Origin: Halococcaceae archaeon
GTDB taxonomy: Archaea > Halobacteriota > Halobacteria > Halobacteriales > Halalkalicoccaceae
NCBI GenBank assembly: GCA_007128515.1
Contig: SKXI01000056.1
Location: 1 to 6,921 of the forward strand
DNA length: 6,921 nt
Direction: 5' to 3'
Every line of letters begins with the position of its first letter. Position 1 is the first letter of the stretch. Under the pieces are notes generated by a model that had not been told where the DNA came from, searched no databases, and was given only the letters and a program-made list of their open reading frames with translations. A program made the translations under genes and the position numbers. This document shows positions 6,107 through 6,921 of this stretch, piece by piece.

Positions 6107-6921
6107 CGGGGACGTCCCAGTGGACCTCGTCGGCCCGGTGCCACTCGTCGTACGCCGCCAGCCCCTCGCCCGTGACGCCGGTGAGCCTGAGGTCGTGATA
6201 GAGCGTCGAGTGCGTGTAGTCGAGGAACGTCACCGCGACCGTCAGTTCCCCGTCGAGGAACGCCGTCGCGAGGCCGTTGTAGACGTGTTTGTGTCGCCTG
6301 TCGCGGACCCAGAACGCGACGACCGGTCTCCGCTGTTCGACCGCTCGCGTGGCGTGGAAGGCCTCGATCGCCCGGTAGGTGAGCTCCCAGCAGAACAGCC
6401 CCGTATGACCGCTGTCGGCCAGCGAGTCGAGGTCGGTCGGCTCCTCGAAGGGCGCTCTGAGGTTCACCCGACCCATGAGCACGTTGTCCTGGATCGACCC
6501 GCCGACGTACCGGGCGAGGTCGTAGCTGCCGTGTTCTCGAAACGCCTCGACGAGGCCGTACGCGAGCGCCTCGGGGTCGGCGGGATCGACCTTCGCGAAC
6601 CCGGTCACCGTCGCGGGCGAGACCGGGTCCGCGACCGAGCCACGCATCGCTCCCGTGATCGCGGGGCGGTGGTTCACCCCATCGATCCGGTCGAAGAAGG
6701 CCCCGGGACCGTGGAACTCGTATCGGTGACGACCGCGGTCCACCTCGGCGGCGTCCTCGACGAGCGCGACGAGCGCCCCGTCCAAACCGTGTTCGTCCTC
6801 GACCTCGCGAGCGGCCTCAGCCGTGTGTGCGAACGAGGACCACTCACCGCCGGCCGGTCGGAGCCATCCCCGCTCCTCTCCGGGTGACACGACGAGTTCG
6901 TACGCACCGCCCTCGCCCTCG
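6099..6921 (-). CDS. Conserved-looking haloarchaeal protein of unknown function, 5' end outside window
   Basis: The leftward frame is open from the window edge to a TGA at 6101-6099 (273 residues visible). A GTG at 6890 could start a 263-residue protein. The residues before it (GGAYELVV) read like normal coding sequence, so I treat the gene as 5'-truncated. The protein is soluble-looking, without membrane segments or a signal peptide in the visible part. Conspicuous stretches are an early WLRPAGGEWSSFAH segment, a central GSIQDNVLMGRVNLRAPF segment, and a His- and Trp-rich C-terminal part (FWVRDRRHKHVYNGL, FLDYTHSTLYHD, ending EWHRADEVHWDVPAL). I do not recognise the family and assign no function. 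High third-position G/C and an acidic composition match the neighbour at 5403-6098, so it is probably a resident host gene. Confidence 0.8.
   Translation of the reverse strand, partial: EGEGGAYELVVSPGEERGWLRPAGGEWSSFAHTAEAAREVEDEHGLDGALVALVEDAAEVDRGRHRYEFHGPGAFFDRIDGVNHRPAITGAMRGSVADPVSPATVTGFAKVDPADPEALAYGLVEAFREHGSYDLARYVGGSIQDNVLMGRVNLRAPFEEPTDLDSLADSGHTGLFCWELTYRAIEAFHATRAVEQRRPVVAFWVRDRRHKHVYNGLATAFLDGELTVAVTFLDYTHSTLYHDLRLTGVTGEGLAAYDEWHRADEVHWDVPAL

Overview
The window looks like haloarchaeal chromosome or megaplasmid DNA. The proteins are acidic (rich in Asp, Glu and Arg, poor in Lys), codons favour G/C in the third position, and the clearest promoter is an archaeal TATA-type box just upstream of a nearly leaderless start. 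One gene (5403-6098) has the sequence character of a family I know only from Halobacteria. No tRNA, rRNA, CRISPR array, transposase or integrase was seen.

Layout. From 1 to 4726 four genes read leftward, in transcription order: a short SWIM zinc-finger protein (4726-3926); a protein with a putative Cys/His zinc site followed by a pRiA4b ORF-3-like domain (3933-3154), which overlaps the first by 8 bp and has a strong Shine-Dalgarno; a 667-residue SWIM protein with a helical-repeat C-terminus (3016-1013); and a protein with an N-terminal C2HC zinc finger (979 to beyond base 1). Then comes a 676-bp gap without a convincing gene, holding a near-perfect 26-bp inverted repeat and, at its right end, the promoter of the next gene. 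A rightward gene of probable DUF7504 type (5403-6098) follows. It converges on a leftward gene of unknown function (6921-6099) whose 5' end lies outside the window. The two stop codons abut inside a perfect 16-bp palindrome.

How the genes may work together. Every product of the leftward cluster carries a visible or plausible zinc-binding site, and two of them are full-length paralogues over about 265 residues. SWIM and C2H2-type fingers usually bind nucleic acid or protein, so the cluster may encode parts of one nucleic-acid-associated or regulatory complex. No ATPase, nuclease, helicase or other catalytic domain was recognised, so any biochemical role is inference. The DUF7504-type gene and its convergent neighbour have markedly higher G+C in the lines I counted. 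They look like ordinary host genes, with the zinc-protein cluster as the more accessory part.
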